From: Roseovarius dicentrarchi
GTDB lineage: Bacteria; Pseudomonadota; Alphaproteobacteria; Rhodobacterales; Rhodobacteraceae
Length of the DNA: 64,000 bases
Assembly: GCF_003316635.1 (NCBI RefSeq)
Contig: NZ_QNQP01000009.1
Coordinates: 57,229 to 121,228, forward strand
Reading direction: 5' to 3'
Shown: piece by piece, positions 9,002 through 18,774 of the stretch
How positions within the stretch are numbered: position 1 is the stretch's first letter
Layout of the letters: each line of letters opens with the position of its first letter
Program-made: the position numbers and the translations under genes
Notes under the pieces: generated by a model
What the model was told of the DNA's origin: nothing
Databases searched by the model: none
What the model saw: only the letters and a program-made list of their open reading frames with translations

Positions 9002-10450
9002 ATGTTGGATCTGCGCCCGGTAGGATATGTGATCGGCCTTACGACCATGGCGCTGGGTCTCGCCATGCTGTTGCCGCTGCTTGTGGATATCGCGCAGGCG
9101 CGCGGCCATTGGCATGTGTTCGCGCAAACCTCGATCCTGACCATTCTGATCGGCGGCCTTGTCGCCGGGGCCAGCCGCAATGGCGTGGGCGAGGGTCTGA
9201 CCATCCGGCAGACGTTCCTGCTGACCACCGGGGTCTGGGTCGTGCTGCCGCTGTTCGGCGCGCTGCCCTTCATGCTGGGCGCCACAACGCTGGATTTCAC
9301 CGATGCGTTTTTCGAGGCGATGTCGGCCCTGACGACCACCGGATCGACCGTGATCACCGGGCTGGATACCCTGCCCAAGGGGATACTGCTGTGGCGCGGC
9401 ATCATGCAGTGGCTGGGCGGCGTGGGGATCATTGTGGTCGCGATGGTGTTCCTGCCCGAGTTGCGGGTCGGCGGCATGCAGATTTTCCGCGCCGAGGCGT
9501 TCGATACAATGGGCAAGATCCTGCCCCGCGCCGGCGAAATCGCCAGCCGCATATCGGTGATCTATGTCGCGCTGACACTGGCCTGCGCGCTGTCCTACGT
9601 CGCCACCGGAATGACCGCCTTTGACGCCACGGTACACGCCATGACAACGGTGGCAACGGGCGGCATGGCCAATTATGACGCGTCATTCGGCGCGCTGGAC
9701 CCGTCGGCGGAATATGTCGCCGTTGTGTTCATGCTGGCCTCGGCGCTGCCCTTCGTGCGCTATGTACAGCTGCTGGCAGGCACCGCGCGCCCCCTGCTGC
9801 TGGACCCGCAGGTGCATGGATTTTTCAAGACGGTGCTGTGCATCGTCGGCGTGCTGACCCTGTCGCAATTTCTGCAACGCGAGCATCTGACCGAGGATAC
9901 GTTTCGCGAGGTTCTGTTTAACATCGTCTCGATCATCACCGGCACCGGATATGCCAGCGACGATTACATGCAGTGGGGATCTTTCGCCGTTTCGGTCATC
10001 TTTTTCACCGGGCTGATCGGCGGTTGCGCCGGCTCGACCGCCTGCTCGGTCAAGATTTTCCGCTATCAACTGCTGCTTGCATCCATCCGCGTGCAACTGG
10101 CCCGCATCCGCTCGCCGCATGGCGTGTTCACGCCGCGTTATGGCGGGCGCAACGTGGATGCGGATGTGTTGAACTCGGTCATGTCGTTCTTTGTCTTTTT
10201 CACCGTCACGCTGGGCATCATATCGGTGCTGCTGGGGCTGACGGGCCTGGATTTCACCACCGCCGTATCGGGCGCCGCGACCGCGATGGGCAATATCGGC
10301 CCCGGTCTGGGCGACACGATCGGCCCGGCGGGCAATTTTGCAACGCTGGGCGACCCGGCCAAATGGATCCTGTCGGCGGCGATGCTGATTGGCCGGTTGG
10401 AGGTGCTGGTGGTCTATGCCATATTCACCGTATCATTCTGGAGGAACTGA
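9002..10450 (+). CDS. trkH: TrkH-family potassium uptake protein
   Basis: A 482-aa polytopic membrane subunit of the Trk K+ uptake system. Pore-loop filter segments of the SKT superfamily can be followed, for example SALTTTGSTVITG, TTVATGGM, SIITGTGYAS and a final GNIGPGLG, consistent with four MPM repeats. A cytoplasmic NAD-binding TrkA partner is required for full function and is not encoded in this window. The gene follows cueR by 48 bases on the same strand, but no copper link is expected. Its stop overlaps the start of the next gene (TGATG), so those two are translationally coupled. Confidence 0.93.
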   Translation: MLDLRPVGYVIGLTTMALGLAMLLPLLVDIAQARGHWHVFAQTSILTILIGGLVAGASRNGVGEGLTIRQTFLLTTGVWVVLPLFGALPFMLGATTLDFTDAFFEAMSALTTTGSTVITGLDTLPKGILLWRGIMQWLGGVGIIVVAMVFLPELRVGGMQIFRAEAFDTMGKILPRAGEIASRISVIYVALTLACALSYVATGMTAFDATVHAMTTVATGGMANYDASFGALDPSAEYVAVVFMLASALPFVRYVQLLAGTARPLLLDPQVHGFFKTVLCIVGVLTLSQFLQREHLTEDTFREVLFNIVSIITGTGYASDDYMQWGSFAVSVIFFTGLIGGCAGSTACSVKIFRYQLLLASIRVQLARIRSPHGVFTPRYGGRNVDADVLNSVMSFFVFFTVTLGIISVLLGLTGLDFTTAVSGAATAMGNIGPGLGDTIGPAGNFATLGDPAKWILSAAMLIGRLEVLVVYAIFTVSFWRN

Positions 10451-12042
10451 TGTCTGACACATCCCGCATGCGCCCGCTGGGCGCCCAAATCTCGCATATG
10501 CTGAAATCGCGCGGGGTCGATACGATCTTTGGCATTCCCGGCGTGCATAATCAGGAAATGTATCGCGGCATTGAAGAGGCCGGCATCCGGCATTTTCTGG
10601 CCCGTCATGAACAGGGCGCCGGCTTCATGGCCGACGGATATGCGCGCGCCAGCGGCAAGCCGGGGGTGGCCTATGTCATCACCGGGCCGGGCCTGTGCAA
10701 CACCATGACGCCGATGGGGCAGGCCTATTCCGACAGCGTGCCGGTGCTGGTGCTGTCGTCCTGCCTTGACGATACCGCCGCCACGCGCGGCCAGCTGCAC
10801 CAGATGCTGGACCAGCAGGCGGCAGGCGCCACCGTCTCCGACTGGTCCTATACCGCGAATACCGCCCAGGCCGCCTATACGCTGATCGACCGCGCATTGA
10901 CCGAATTCCAGACCAAGCGCCCTCGCACCAAGCATATTCAGGTGCCCATCGCCGCGCTGGAAGGCAATGCCGAAGCCGCCCCCGACGCGCCCCCTGCCGT
11001 CCGTCCCGTGCGCCACGTCCTGCCCGAGGGGATTGCCGGCCAGATCATGGCGGCCAATCGGCCGCTGTTCATCCTTGGCGGCGGTGCCGTGGGTGCCTCC
11101 GATCAGGCGCGCCGTGCGCTGGTCACGCTGAAGGCGGCCAGCTTTCCCACCGATGCCGGGCGCGGCATCATTGCAATGGCCGACGACCCGCTGCATTTCG
11201 GCGGCTATCTGGGCCGACCGGAAACCGAGAGCGTCGCCGCCGGCGCCGATCTGGTGATCGTGGTCGGCAGCGAGCTGTCCGAGACGGACCTGTGGCGCGA
11301 CAAGCTGGGCAATACCTGCCAGATGATCCGCGTCGACATCGACCCCGAAGTTCTGGGTCAAGAGCCGGGCAGCATCGCGGTGCCAATGGACGCGAACGAT
11401 TTCTTTACCGGGCTGAACGCCGCCATCGACGGCCATAGCGCCAGCACCTCATGGACTGCCGACGAGATCACCAGCGCGCGCAAACGCTGGCGCGCGGAAT
11501 CGGATTCCGAGCGCCCCGGCATTGCGCGCATCTGCGACGCCCTGCGCGAGGTGATGCCCGATGATACGATGTATTACTCGGACATGACCCAGTTCGCCTA
11601 TGCGGGCAAGGAATTCTGGGACATGGACCGCCCCGGCCACTGGCATCACCCCTACGGCTTTGGCACGCTGGGCTACGCCCTGCCCGCCGGCATCGGCGGC
11701 GCCGCTGCACGCCCCGGCCTGCCGACAGTGGTGATCGCGGGCGATTACGGCTTCCAATACACCGTTCAAGAGCTGGGAACAGCGGTCGAGCTGGGCCAAC
11801 CGCTGCCGATCCTGCTCTGGGACAACGGCAAGCTGAAAGAGATCGAGGACAGCATGGTTGGCGCGCAGATCGCGCCCAATTCGGTGATCGCGCATAATCC
11901 CGATTTCTGCGCGCTGGCCGAAGCCTATGGCGCGAAATCGGCGGCGCCCAAATCGCTGGGCGAGCTGCAAAAGGCCGTGACGGAGGCATTCAAAACCGAT
12001 GGCCCGACGCTGATCTACATGACCGGCGATATGGCGGACTGA
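10450..12042 (+). CDS. ThDP-dependent enzyme, 5-guanidino-2-oxopentanoate decarboxylase-like
   Basis: A 530-aa member of the acetolactate synthase/pyruvate decarboxylase superfamily. It has the N-terminal pyrimidine-binding domain with the catalytic Glu in ARHEQGAGFMADGYAR, a central FAD/NAD-like domain and a C-terminal pyrophosphate domain with the GDYGFQYTVQEL region that ends in an unusual DNGKLKEIED in place of the usual GDG...NN pattern. Overall it resembles AruI-type 2-ketoarginine decarboxylases of the arginine transaminase pathway, as annotated in related bacteria. No aruH transaminase or aldehyde dehydrogenase lies beside it, so substrate is uncertain. The ATG overlaps the trkH stop by one base, preceded by GAGGAA at 10441. 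Confidence 0.75.
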   Translation: MSDTSRMRPLGAQISHMLKSRGVDTIFGIPGVHNQEMYRGIEEAGIRHFLARHEQGAGFMADGYARASGKPGVAYVITGPGLCNTMTPMGQAYSDSVPVLVLSSCLDDTAATRGQLHQMLDQQAAGATVSDWSYTANTAQAAYTLIDRALTEFQTKRPRTKHIQVPIAALEGNAEAAPDAPPAVRPVRHVLPEGIAGQIMAANRPLFILGGGAVGASDQARRALVTLKAASFPTDAGRGIIAMADDPLHFGGYLGRPETESVAAGADLVIVVGSELSETDLWRDKLGNTCQMIRVDIDPEVLGQEPGSIAVPMDANDFFTGLNAAIDGHSASTSWTADEITSARKRWRAESDSERPGIARICDALREVMPDDTMYYSDMTQFAYAGKEFWDMDRPGHWHHPYGFGTLGYALPAGIGGAAARPGLPTVVIAGDYGFQYTVQELGTAVELGQPLPILLWDNGKLKEIEDSMVGAQIAPNSVIAHNPDFCALAEAYGAKSAAPKSLGELQKAVTEAFKTDGPTLIYMTGDMAD

Positions 12043-12049
12043 CGCAGAC

Positions 12050-12075
12050 GCCGGGAAAACGCACGTTTTCCCGGC
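12050..12075. terminator. bidirectional hairpin between ThDP enzyme and aroC
   Basis: A perfect 11-bp stem, GCCGGGAAAAC (12050-12060) and GTTTTCCCGGC (12065-12075), with a GCAC loop lies 8 bases after the ThDP-enzyme stop. It has no long T-tract, but the stem is strong and sits between convergent genes. It probably ends transcription from the plus strand or protects the mRNA 3' end. Confidence 0.6.
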
Positions 12076-12095
12076 AAATTTCCGTTCGGAAATTT
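12076..12095. terminator. second perfect hairpin between convergent genes
   Basis: AAATTTCCG (12076-12084), TT, CGGAAATTT (12087-12095) forms a perfect 9-bp stem directly abutting the preceding hairpin and 5 bases from the aroC stop. On the minus strand the AAATTT flank gives a short U-rich tail, so it may serve aroC, with the neighbouring hairpin serving the opposite gene. Confidence 0.5.
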
Positions 12096-12099
12096 GGGC

Positions 12100-13206
12100 T
12101 CAGCCGATGCGCCCGACCGGCCCCAAGGCACCCGTCTGGCCGCGGTGCAGCAACAGATGATCCAGCAAGACGCAGGCCATCATCGCCTCGCCCACCGGCA
12201 CCGCACGGATGCCGACGCATGGATCATGTCGGCCCTTTGTCACCACTTCGGTCGCCGTCCCATCCATACGGATCGACGCGCGCGGGCTGAGAATGGACGA
12301 CGTCGGCTTGACCGCGAAGCGCACCACAATTTCCTGACCGGTGGAAATGCCGCCCAGAATACCGCCAGCGTGGTTGCTGCTGTATTCGGGACCATCCGCG
12401 CCCATGTGGATCTCATCGGCGTTGTCGGTGCCCATCAGCTCGGCTGCCGCCATGCCCTCGCCAATCTCGACGCCTTTGACCGCGTTGATGGACATCATCG
12501 CCGCCGCCAGATCGGTATCCAGCTTGCCATAGATCGGCGCGCCCAGTCCGGCAGGAACGCCCCGCGCCACCACCTCGATGATCGCCCCGACCGAGTTGTG
12601 ATCCTTGCGCAGCTTTTGCAGGTAAGCCTCCCACTCGGGCGCCGCCTTGTCATCGGGCAGCCAGAAATCGTTGCCGTCAATCGCGTCCCAGTCGAACGCC
12701 GCCCGGTCCAGCACCATCGCGCCCATCCGGGTCATGTAGCCCTTGATCTGCACCCCCGGCACCAGCTGGTCCAGCGCCGCACGCGCGATGCCGCCCGCCG
12801 CAACCCGTGCGGCAGTTTCACGCGCCGAGCTACGCCCGCCGCCGCGATAATCGCGTAACCCGTATTTTTGATGATAGGTGATATCGGCATGGCCGGGGCG
12901 GAAGGTGTTTGCAATGTCGCCATAATCGCGGCTGCGTTGATCGGTGTTTTCGATCATCAGCTGTATCGACGTGCCGGTCGTGCGCCCCTCGAACACGCCC
13001 GACAGGATCTGCACCGCGTCAGGCTCGTTCCGCTGGGTCATGTTCTTGTTCTGGCCGGGGCGCCGTTTGTCCAGCCAATGTTGCAGCATCGCCTCATCCA
13101 CCGCCACGCCCGGCGGGCAGCCATCGACAGTTGCTCCCAGGGCGGGACCGTGGCTTTCGCCCCAAGTCGTGACGCGGAACAGATGACCGAAGGTATTGAG
13201 GCTCAT
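12100..13206 (-). CDS. aroC: chorismate synthase
   Basis: A 368-aa FMN-dependent enzyme making chorismate from 5-enolpyruvylshikimate 3-phosphate, last common step of aromatic biosynthesis. All three family signatures are present: GESHGPALG near residue 17, a central [18 protein letters not shown], and a C-terminal RHDPC region. Invariant His residues in the first signature and HDP are intact. It stands alone: no other shikimate genes are in the window. The start has the conserved [20 protein letters not shown] and an AGGAG-like site upstream. Confidence 0.97.
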   Translation of the reverse strand: MSLNTFGHLFRVTTWGESHGPALGATVDGCPPGVAVDEAMLQHWLDKRRPGQNKNMTQRNEPDAVQILSGVFEGRTTGTSIQLMIENTDQRSRDYGDIANTFRPGHADITYHQKYGLRDYRGGGRSSARETAARVAAGGIARAALDQLVPGVQIKGYMTRMGAMVLDRAAFDWDAIDGNDFWLPDDKAAPEWEAYLQKLRKDHNSVGAIIEVVARGVPAGLGAPIYGKLDTDLAAAMMSINAVKGVEIGEGMAAAELMGTDNADEIHMGADGPEYSSNHAGGILGGISTGQEIVVRFAVKPTSSILSPRASIRMDGTATEVVTKGRHDPCVGIRAVPVGEAMMACVLLDHLLLHRGQTGALGPVGRIG

Positions 13207-13286
13207 GGCAGGGCTCCTTTGGCGCCCGGTCTAGCGATACGGCGGGCGTGCCTCAAGCTGTTTTGGCCTGCCGCACGCCCCACCGT

Positions 13287-14399
13287 TTACAGCAGGCTTT
13301 CAGCCTTGACCGATTCGATATTCAACGCCTCGCCGACCGCCGCATAGGTCAGCTTGCCCCCCGACACATTGACGCCGTTCAGCAGGTTCGGATCATCCTT
13401 GCAGGCCTGTTTCCACCCCTTGTCGGCAATCGCCAGCATGTGGGGCATCGTGGCATTGCCCAGCCCGATGGTTGAGGTGCGGGCAACGGCGCCCGGCATA
13501 TTCGCCACGCAGTAATGCACGATCCCGTCCACCTCGTAGATCGGATTCTGGTGCGTCGTGGCCTTTGACGTCTCGAAACAGCCGCCCTGATCGATCGCCA
13601 CATCGACCAGAACCGAACCGGGCTGCAACAGCGACAGCTGGTCGCGGCTGACCAGTTTCGGCGTGGCCGCACCGGCCAGCAGCACGGCACCGACAACCAG
13701 ATCGGCGCGCGGCAGCAGCGCCTCGATCGCGCCCTTGTCGGAAAACTGCGTCACCAGACGGCCCATGAACATATCGTCCAAGTATGACAGGCGCGGCACG
13801 GACCGGTCCAGAACCGTCACATTCGCGCCCATCCCGACCGCGACACGCGCCGCCGCCGCGCCGACAACGCCGCCGCCCAGAATGACCACATTGCCCGGCC
13901 GCACACCCGGAATACCGCCCAGCAGCACACCGCTGCCGCCATTGGCCTTTTGCAGCGCCCAGGACCCCGTTTGCGGCGCAAGGCGCCCGGCCACCTCGGA
14001 CATTGGCGCCAGCAGCGGCAGACCGCCCTTGCCATCCGTGACCGTTTCATAGGCAATCGCGGTGCAGCCCGATTCCAGCAGGCCGTGCGTCTGGTCCGGG
14101 TCCGGCGCCAGATGCAGATAGGCAAACAGGATCTGCCCGTCGCGCAGCATCTTGCGCTCGTCCTCCTGCGGCTCCTTCACCTTTACCACCATGTCGGCGC
14201 TGTCATAGATCTCGCGCGCGTCCGGGACGATCTGCGCGCCGGCGGCGGTATAATCTTCGTCGGTGAAACCTGCCCCCAGCCCGGCACCGGACTGGATCAT
14301 AACGTCATGGCCGTGGGCGACAGCCTCCATCGCGGCGTTTGGCGTTACGCCAACGCGAAATTCCTGCGCCTTGATTTCGGTGGGACATCCGATTTTCAT
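13287..14399 (-). CDS. ald: alanine dehydrogenase
   Basis: A 370-aa NAD-dependent enzyme interconverting L-alanine and pyruvate plus ammonia. The N-terminal half has KEIKxxE-like [18 protein letters not shown], substrate residues Lys in VKVKEPQ and His in AYLHLAPD. The NAD domain shows [20 protein letters not shown] followed by an acidic residue (Asp in VTVLD). Length equals the family norm. A strong ribosome-binding site (AGGAGA) precedes the start. The gene is transcribed away from an Lrp/AsnC regulator, the classic arrangement in which the regulator activates ald in response to alanine. Confidence 0.95.
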   Translation of the reverse strand: MKIGCPTEIKAQEFRVGVTPNAAMEAVAHGHDVMIQSGAGLGAGFTDEDYTAAGAQIVPDAREIYDSADMVVKVKEPQEDERKMLRDGQILFAYLHLAPDPDQTHGLLESGCTAIAYETVTDGKGGLPLLAPMSEVAGRLAPQTGSWALQKANGGSGVLLGGIPGVRPGNVVILGGGVVGAAAARVAVGMGANVTVLDRSVPRLSYLDDMFMGRLVTQFSDKGAIEALLPRADLVVGAVLLAGAATPKLVSRDQLSLLQPGSVLVDVAIDQGGCFETSKATTHQNPIYEVDGIVHYCVANMPGAVARTSTIGLGNATMPHMLAIADKGWKQACKDDPNLLNGVNVSGGKLTYAAVGEALNIESVKAESLL

Positions 14400-14448
14400 A
14401 AGAGTATCTCCTGCTATATGATTCGAGTATGGCCGACGTTTTGCCTAA

Positions 14449-14473
14449 TAGGAAACAAATTTTCCTAGGAAAA
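14449..14473. promoter_or_regulatory. palindromic Lrp-like operator between ald and its regulator
   Basis: Two overlapping perfect dyads sit in the 133-bp divergent region. TAGGAAA-5-TTTCCTA spans 14449-14467, and the 14-bp palindrome TTTTCCTAGGAAAA spans 14460-14473. The AT-rich, dyad character resembles Lrp/AsnC sites, and the divergent gene encodes such a regulator, so this is the likely control site for ald and for autoregulation. Confidence 0.6.
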
Positions 14474-14532
14474 CGCGTTTTTGCCGCAACGATCTTCGAT
14501 ATGCTGCCACGAGCCCTGGAGTATTTGCAATA

Positions 14533-14991
14533 ATGTCCCTTGATTCCATAGATCGCCGCCTGTTGGCCGTCCTGCAAAAAAGCGGTCGGATCTCCAATTC
14601 CGATCTCGCGGAAAAGGTGAATCTGTCGGCCAGCGCCTGTCATCGCCGCGTGCAGCGGCTGGAAGCTGACGGATTTATCGCAGGGTACGTCGCGCTGCTG
14701 GACCCGCGCAAGATGGGCGTGCCAACCACCGTGTTCGTGGAAATCACCCTATCGACCCAAGCCGACGATGTGCTGAACGCGTTCGAAAAAGCTGTCGCGC
14801 GGGTGCCCGATGTGCTGGAATGTCACCTGACCGCAGGCACGGCGGACTACATCCTGAAAATCGTGGCCGAGGACACCGACGATTTCGCCCGCATCCACCG
14901 CCAATACCTGACCCGCCTGCCCGGCGTCGCCAAGATGCAAAGCAGTTTTGCCCTGCGCACCGTTTGCATGACAACCGCGCTGCCGGTGTGA
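14533..14991 (+). CDS. Lrp/AsnC-family regulator, probable activator of ald
   Basis: A 152-aa feast/famine regulator: N-terminal helix-turn-helix (GRISNSDLAEKVNLSASACHRRVQRLEADGFI, residues about 16-48) and a C-terminal RAM/ACT-like effector domain containing AGTADYILKI, the segment that lines the amino-acid pocket. Such proteins form octamers and bind alanine or branched-chain amino acids. Divergence from alanine dehydrogenase makes an AldR role likely, but this is an inference from context. It begins with ATG 11 bases after a GGAG site. Confidence 0.88.
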   Translation: MSLDSIDRRLLAVLQKSGRISNSDLAEKVNLSASACHRRVQRLEADGFIAGYVALLDPRKMGVPTTVFVEITLSTQADDVLNAFEKAVARVPDVLECHLTAGTADYILKIVAEDTDDFARIHRQYLTRLPGVAKMQSSFALRTVCMTTALPV

Positions 14992-15036
14992 TCGGAGCCT
15001 GTCCAGCCGACCGATCCAACCCAAGGAGATCACCAG

Positions 15037-15669
15037 ATGAGCCGCACAGCCGCCCCCAAGACCCAGGAACAGCCCATGCTCATGCTTGCGCTGGGATGGT
15101 ATTCCGTGGCGGGGTGCATCATTTTTGCGCTGTCGATCCTGATTGCCGATGTCGTCGTGCCCGATCACGACTGGATCGCCGACACGATCAGCGATCTGGG
15201 CGCGGGGCGCTACGAATATATCGTCGACATCGGCATCTACGCCTTTTCTGCCGCGCTGATCTCAATCGCGCTGCTGGCGGCGCATATCCATCTGGGGGAT
15301 TGGAAATGGAGCCTCGGGGTGCTGGGTCTGGCGCTTATGGGGCTGATCGTGTTCCTGATCGGGGCGCGCAACGAATATGGCGACAGTGATAATGAGGGCT
15401 TCGTCATTCACATTTATCTGGTCTATGCCATCGGCGCGCTGATGACGGCGATTCCGGCATTGATGGCGCAAGGCGCGCATCGTGCAGGCTGGCACTATCA
15501 CCGTATCCTGATCGGGATCGCTATTGTCTGGGCTGTCTCGGCGCCGGTTTTCTTTTTTCTGCCGGACAGTATCGACGGCATTTACGAACGTTATCTGGGG
15601 CTTGTATCCTTTGCGCTGGTGCTGACCATGGCAAGGCTGTTTATCAAGCGCGGCCAGATACAGCGTTAA
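15037..15669 (+). CDS. DUF998 family membrane protein
   Basis: A 210-aa integral membrane protein with about six hydrophobic segments (residues about 17-42, 66-82, 90-107, 126-145, 157-175, 186-202). The features HDWIADTISDLGAG and the overall layout fit the DUF998 family (Pfam-type uncharacterised membrane proteins). No catalytic function is established for the family. An AAGGAG ribosome-binding site lies 8 bases before the ATG. It follows the Lrp-type regulator by 45 bases on the same strand and could share its transcript. Confidence 0.75.
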   Translation: MSRTAAPKTQEQPMLMLALGWYSVAGCIIFALSILIADVVVPDHDWIADTISDLGAGRYEYIVDIGIYAFSAALISIALLAAHIHLGDWKWSLGVLGLALMGLIVFLIGARNEYGDSDNEGFVIHIYLVYAIGALMTAIPALMAQGAHRAGWHYHRILIGIAIVWAVSAPVFFFLPDSIDGIYERYLGLVSFALVLTMARLFIKRGQIQR

Positions 15670-15701
15670 TCAGCCCGCCAATTCGGGCGCATACCGCCCA
15701 T

Positions 15702-15733
15702 GAAAAAGGCCCCGGCGTTTCCACCGGGGCCTT
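15702..15733 (-). terminator. rho-independent terminator of pnp
   Basis: AAGGCCCCGG (15706-15715), 8-base loop, CCGGGGCCTT (15724-15733). Read on the minus strand the stem is followed by a run of T (TTTTT), the pattern of an intrinsic terminator 22 bases after the pnp stop. It may also stop the convergent DUF998 transcript. Confidence 0.85.
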
Positions 15734-15754
15734 GTCTCTGGAAAATGACGCGTA

Positions 15755-17896
15755 TCAGTCGTCGGCTTTTTCAGCCGCTTCCGGCTTCATTTCTTCGCCG
15801 GTTTCCTGATTGACGACCTTCATCGACAGGCGCACCTTGCCGCGATCGTCAAAGCCCAGCAGCTTGACCTTCACGTCCTGGCCTTCTTTCAGCACATCGG
15901 ACGGATGGTTCAGGCGGCGGTTTTCGATCTGGCTGACATGCACCAGCCCGTCACGCTTGCCAAAGAAGTTCACGAAGGCGCCGAAATCGACGATCTTGAC
16001 GACCTTGCCGTCGTAAACCTGACCTTCTTCGGGCTCGGCCACGATCGACCAGATCATGTCATAGGCCTTCTTGATGGCCTCGCCGTTGGGCGATGCGATC
16101 TTGATCACGCCTTCGTCGTTGATATCGACCTTGGCACCCGACACTTCGACGATCTCGCGGATGACCTTGCCGCCCGATCCGATGACCTCGCGGATTTTGT
16201 CCGTGGGGATCTGCATCGTCTCGATACGGGGCGCGTGGACGCTGAATTCCTGCGCGCCGGTCAGCGCCTTGGCCATCTCGTTCAGGATGTGAATCCGTCC
16301 GTCCTTGGCCTGTGCAAGCGCCTTCTTCATGATCTCGGGCGTGATGCCTGCGATCTTGATGTCCATCTGAAGGGAGGTGATGCCCTTTTCCGTGCCGGCC
16401 ACTTTGAAATCCATGTCGCCGAGGTGATCCTCGTCGCCGAGGATATCGGTCAGAACGGCATATTCGCCATTCTCTTCCATGATCAGGCCCATGGCAACGC
16501 CCGCCACAGCCGCCTTCAGCGGAACGCCTGCATCCATCATCGACAGCGACCCGCCGCAGACCGACGCCATCGAGGAGGAGCCGTTGGATTCAGTGATCTC
16601 GGACACAACGCGGATCGTGTAGGGGAAATCCGTCGCCGCAGGCAGAACCGCCTGCAATGCGCGCCATGCCAGCTTGCCATGGCCGATTTCGCGGCGACCG
16701 GGAGGGCCAACGCGCCCAGCTTCGCCAACCGAATAGGGAGGGAAGTTGTAATGCAGCAGGAAGTTGGATTTGAAGTTGCCATAGAGCGCATCGACGAATT
16801 GCTCATCATCGCCGGTGCCCAGCGTGGTGACAACCAAACCTTGGGTTTCGCCGCGTGTGAACAGCGCCGAACCGTGGGTCCGGGGCAGAAGACCGGTCTG
16901 GCTGACGATCGGGCGCACGGTATCCAGCGCGCGGCCATCGATCCGCTTGCCGGTTTTCACCACATCGCCGCGCAGAACGGCGGCTTCCAGCTTTTTCAGG
17001 GCGGCGCTCAGGTTCGGATCTTCCTGCTGCTCTTCGGTCAGCGTGTCGCGGATCGCATCCTTGGCGGCGGAAACCGCGCTGGTGCGCTCCTGCTTGTCGG
17101 TGATCGCATAGGCGGCGCGAATCTGGTCCTCGCCCGCGGCTTTGACAGCGGCGTAAAGGTCCGAATAATCGTCAGGCTGGAAGTCGAACGGCTCTTTCGC
17201 GGAGGCTTCGGCCAGTTCGATGATCAGGTCGATCACCGGCTGGATCTGCTCATGCGCGAATGTCACCGCGCCCAGCATCTCATCCTCGCTCAGCTCGTAA
17301 GCTTCGGATTCGACCATCATCACGGCGTCCTTGGTGCCGGCGACAACCAGATCAAGCCGCTGATCGGGGTTGTTCTTCAGGTCGTGCATGTCATCGACGG
17401 TCGGGTTCAGGATGTAGTCGCCACCCTCATATCCGACGCGGCAGGCGGCAATCGGGCCACGGAACGGCGCGCCCGAAATCGTCAACGCGGCCGAGGCGGC
17501 GATCATTGCCACCATGTCGGGGTCGTTAACCAGATCGTGCGACAGGACCGTGCACATCACCAGCGTTTCGTTCTTGAAACCGGGGACAAACAGCGGGCGG
17601 ATCGGGCGGTCGATCAGGCGGGCGGTCAGCGTCTCTTTTTCCGACGGGCGCGCCTCGCGCTTGAAAAAGCCGCCGGGCACTTTGCCGGCCGCATAATATT
17701 TCTCTTGGTAATGCACCGTCAGCGGGAAGAAATCCATTCCCGGCTTAGGCGCTTTGGCGAATGTCACGTTGGCCATGACGCTGGTCTCGCCCAAAGTGGC
17801 GATGACCGAGCCGTCGGCCTGACGGGCAACCTTGCCCGTTTCCAGTGTCAGCGTCTCTTCGCCCCACTGGATCGATTTTTTCACTTCGTTGAACAT
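15755..17896 (-). CDS. pnp: polyribonucleotide nucleotidyltransferase (PNPase)
   Basis: A 713-aa 3'-5' phosphorolytic exoribonuclease, trimeric, part of the RNA degradosome. Domains in order: first RNase PH-like (about 12-145), alpha-helical linker, second RNase PH-like (about 320-460) with the active-site [19 protein letters not shown] region, KH domain (about 555-615, [11 protein letters not shown]) and S1 domain (about 620-690, [19 protein letters not shown]). All parts look intact. Start ATG 17896 has AGGAAACG upstream. In most bacteria pnp directly follows rpsO; here 1.16 kb with an HNH gene separates them, so pnp probably has its own promoter in 17897-18189. Confidence 0.97.
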   Translation of the reverse strand: MFNEVKKSIQWGEETLTLETGKVARQADGSVIATLGETSVMANVTFAKAPKPGMDFFPLTVHYQEKYYAAGKVPGGFFKREARPSEKETLTARLIDRPIRPLFVPGFKNETLVMCTVLSHDLVNDPDMVAMIAASAALTISGAPFRGPIAACRVGYEGGDYILNPTVDDMHDLKNNPDQRLDLVVAGTKDAVMMVESEAYELSEDEMLGAVTFAHEQIQPVIDLIIELAEASAKEPFDFQPDDYSDLYAAVKAAGEDQIRAAYAITDKQERTSAVSAAKDAIRDTLTEEQQEDPNLSAALKKLEAAVLRGDVVKTGKRIDGRALDTVRPIVSQTGLLPRTHGSALFTRGETQGLVVTTLGTGDDEQFVDALYGNFKSNFLLHYNFPPYSVGEAGRVGPPGRREIGHGKLAWRALQAVLPAATDFPYTIRVVSEITESNGSSSMASVCGGSLSMMDAGVPLKAAVAGVAMGLIMEENGEYAVLTDILGDEDHLGDMDFKVAGTEKGITSLQMDIKIAGITPEIMKKALAQAKDGRIHILNEMAKALTGAQEFSVHAPRIETMQIPTDKIREVIGSGGKVIREIVEVSGAKVDINDEGVIKIASPNGEAIKKAYDMIWSIVAEPEEGQVYDGKVVKIVDFGAFVNFFGKRDGLVHVSQIENRRLNHPSDVLKEGQDVKVKLLGFDDRGKVRLSMKVVNQETGEEMKPEAAEKADD

Positions 17897-18189
17897 CTAT
17901 CGTTTCCTATCTGGAGGCACACCAGACCCCTGTCCGGCCCTCCGTTACACTGGCGGCCCCATTGCCGCCGACCCCAATCATCATGCTTTCCAGGTGCCGG
18001 GGACATGGCACGCAGTCTCAGATGGGCGGGCCATACAGGAATCGGATGGGTTTTGAAAGGGACTGCGGGCCCTTTGCTGTGGGTCCACAAGCCTTCAACA
18101 ACTGCTTAGGTTTTGAACGGGGCTTGTGGCGCCGTCAATCGGATGGTTTGCGGAAGTGTCAAAAATGAAGGTCTATGAAATACGCTCAG
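17897..18189 (-). other. pnp leader/upstream non-coding region
   Basis: These 293 bases hold no convincing gene. Base composition is near that of the flanking core genome, unlike the AT-rich stretch beyond. A small perfect hairpin, GGCGGC-6-GCCGCC (17952-17969), and AAAGGG-8-CCCTTT (18057-18076) could be structured parts of a pnp leader; leader cleavage by RNase III and autoregulation of pnp are known in E. coli, but nothing here proves it. I could not pick a single convincing promoter. Confidence 0.4.
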
Positions 18190-18774
18190 TTACGGCCCCC
18201 TACTTTGCGCCCCAAGATAAGCGTAATCCCATATTAACACCTTAACGGGTGGAAATTTTTCTGGAAATTTCCTTGGATCAAAAGGAATACCGCTTAGCAA
18301 AGCTTCTTCAACTGGTAGATTTAGGTATCCACGTTGCTTCGCATAAAAATAACACAGCTTTAAATACCTGCGTAAAACGCCCAGGCTTGGAAAGCTCATA
18401 TTCTGACGATACCACTCCATCAGGTCTTTATTGCCGCGACTGGCATTGCAGCGCGAACATGAAATGACCTGATTTAAACCTATATAATCATTCTTAATTT
18501 TGCTTCGCGGAATTAGGTGATCCAATTGATATGCGGATGCTGTGTCACCACAATGAGCGCATATCGGAGCAGCCATCTGCGCCAAAGCATCATCACGATC
18601 TAAATTACTGATATTAAATATTTTATTTTGATATTTTGACATCACGATGTTTGAGGCTTTAGTTCTTCCTCCAGAGTAGGGGTGATTCCGCCCAGCTTTT
18701 TCACACTCCATCATCACCCGCGTCACCGTCAGAACCGAGTAGGACCAGAAGATATAATCTTCCACCGTATGCAA
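18190..18774 (-). CDS. HNH endonuclease domain protein in AT-rich island
   Basis: A 194-aa protein with a central HNH nuclease domain. The zinc knuckle CAHC (Cys72, Cys75) pairs with CSRC (Cys106, Cys109), the catalytic core is LDHLIPRS (Asp85, His86), then LNQ (Asn101) and NASRGNK (110-116). All ligands of a McrA/phage-type HNH fold are present. N- and C-terminal parts (1-60 and 130-194) have no family I recognise. Codons are strikingly AT-rich (Lys AAA, Ile ATA/ATT) compared with every neighbour, indicating recent transfer. It lies between rpsO and pnp, two genes normally adjacent. It may be a stand-alone defence or homing-type nuclease or a relic of a mobile element; no partner gene is present. 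Confidence 0.75.
   Translation of the reverse strand: MHTVEDYIFWSYSVLTVTRVMMECEKAGRNHPYSGGRTKASNIVMSKYQNKIFNISNLDRDDALAQMAAPICAHCGDTASAYQLDHLIPRSKIKNDYIGLNQVISCSRCNASRGNKDLMEWYRQNMSFPSLGVLRRYLKLCYFYAKQRGYLNLPVEEALLSGIPFDPRKFPEKFPPVKVLIWDYAYLGAQSRGP

Noticed and set aside
15905..18109. 734-codon open frame antisense to pnp
   Set aside because: His/Asp/Arg-rich composition and frame relation to pnp show it is a GC-driven mirror of the real gene; no family motifs.
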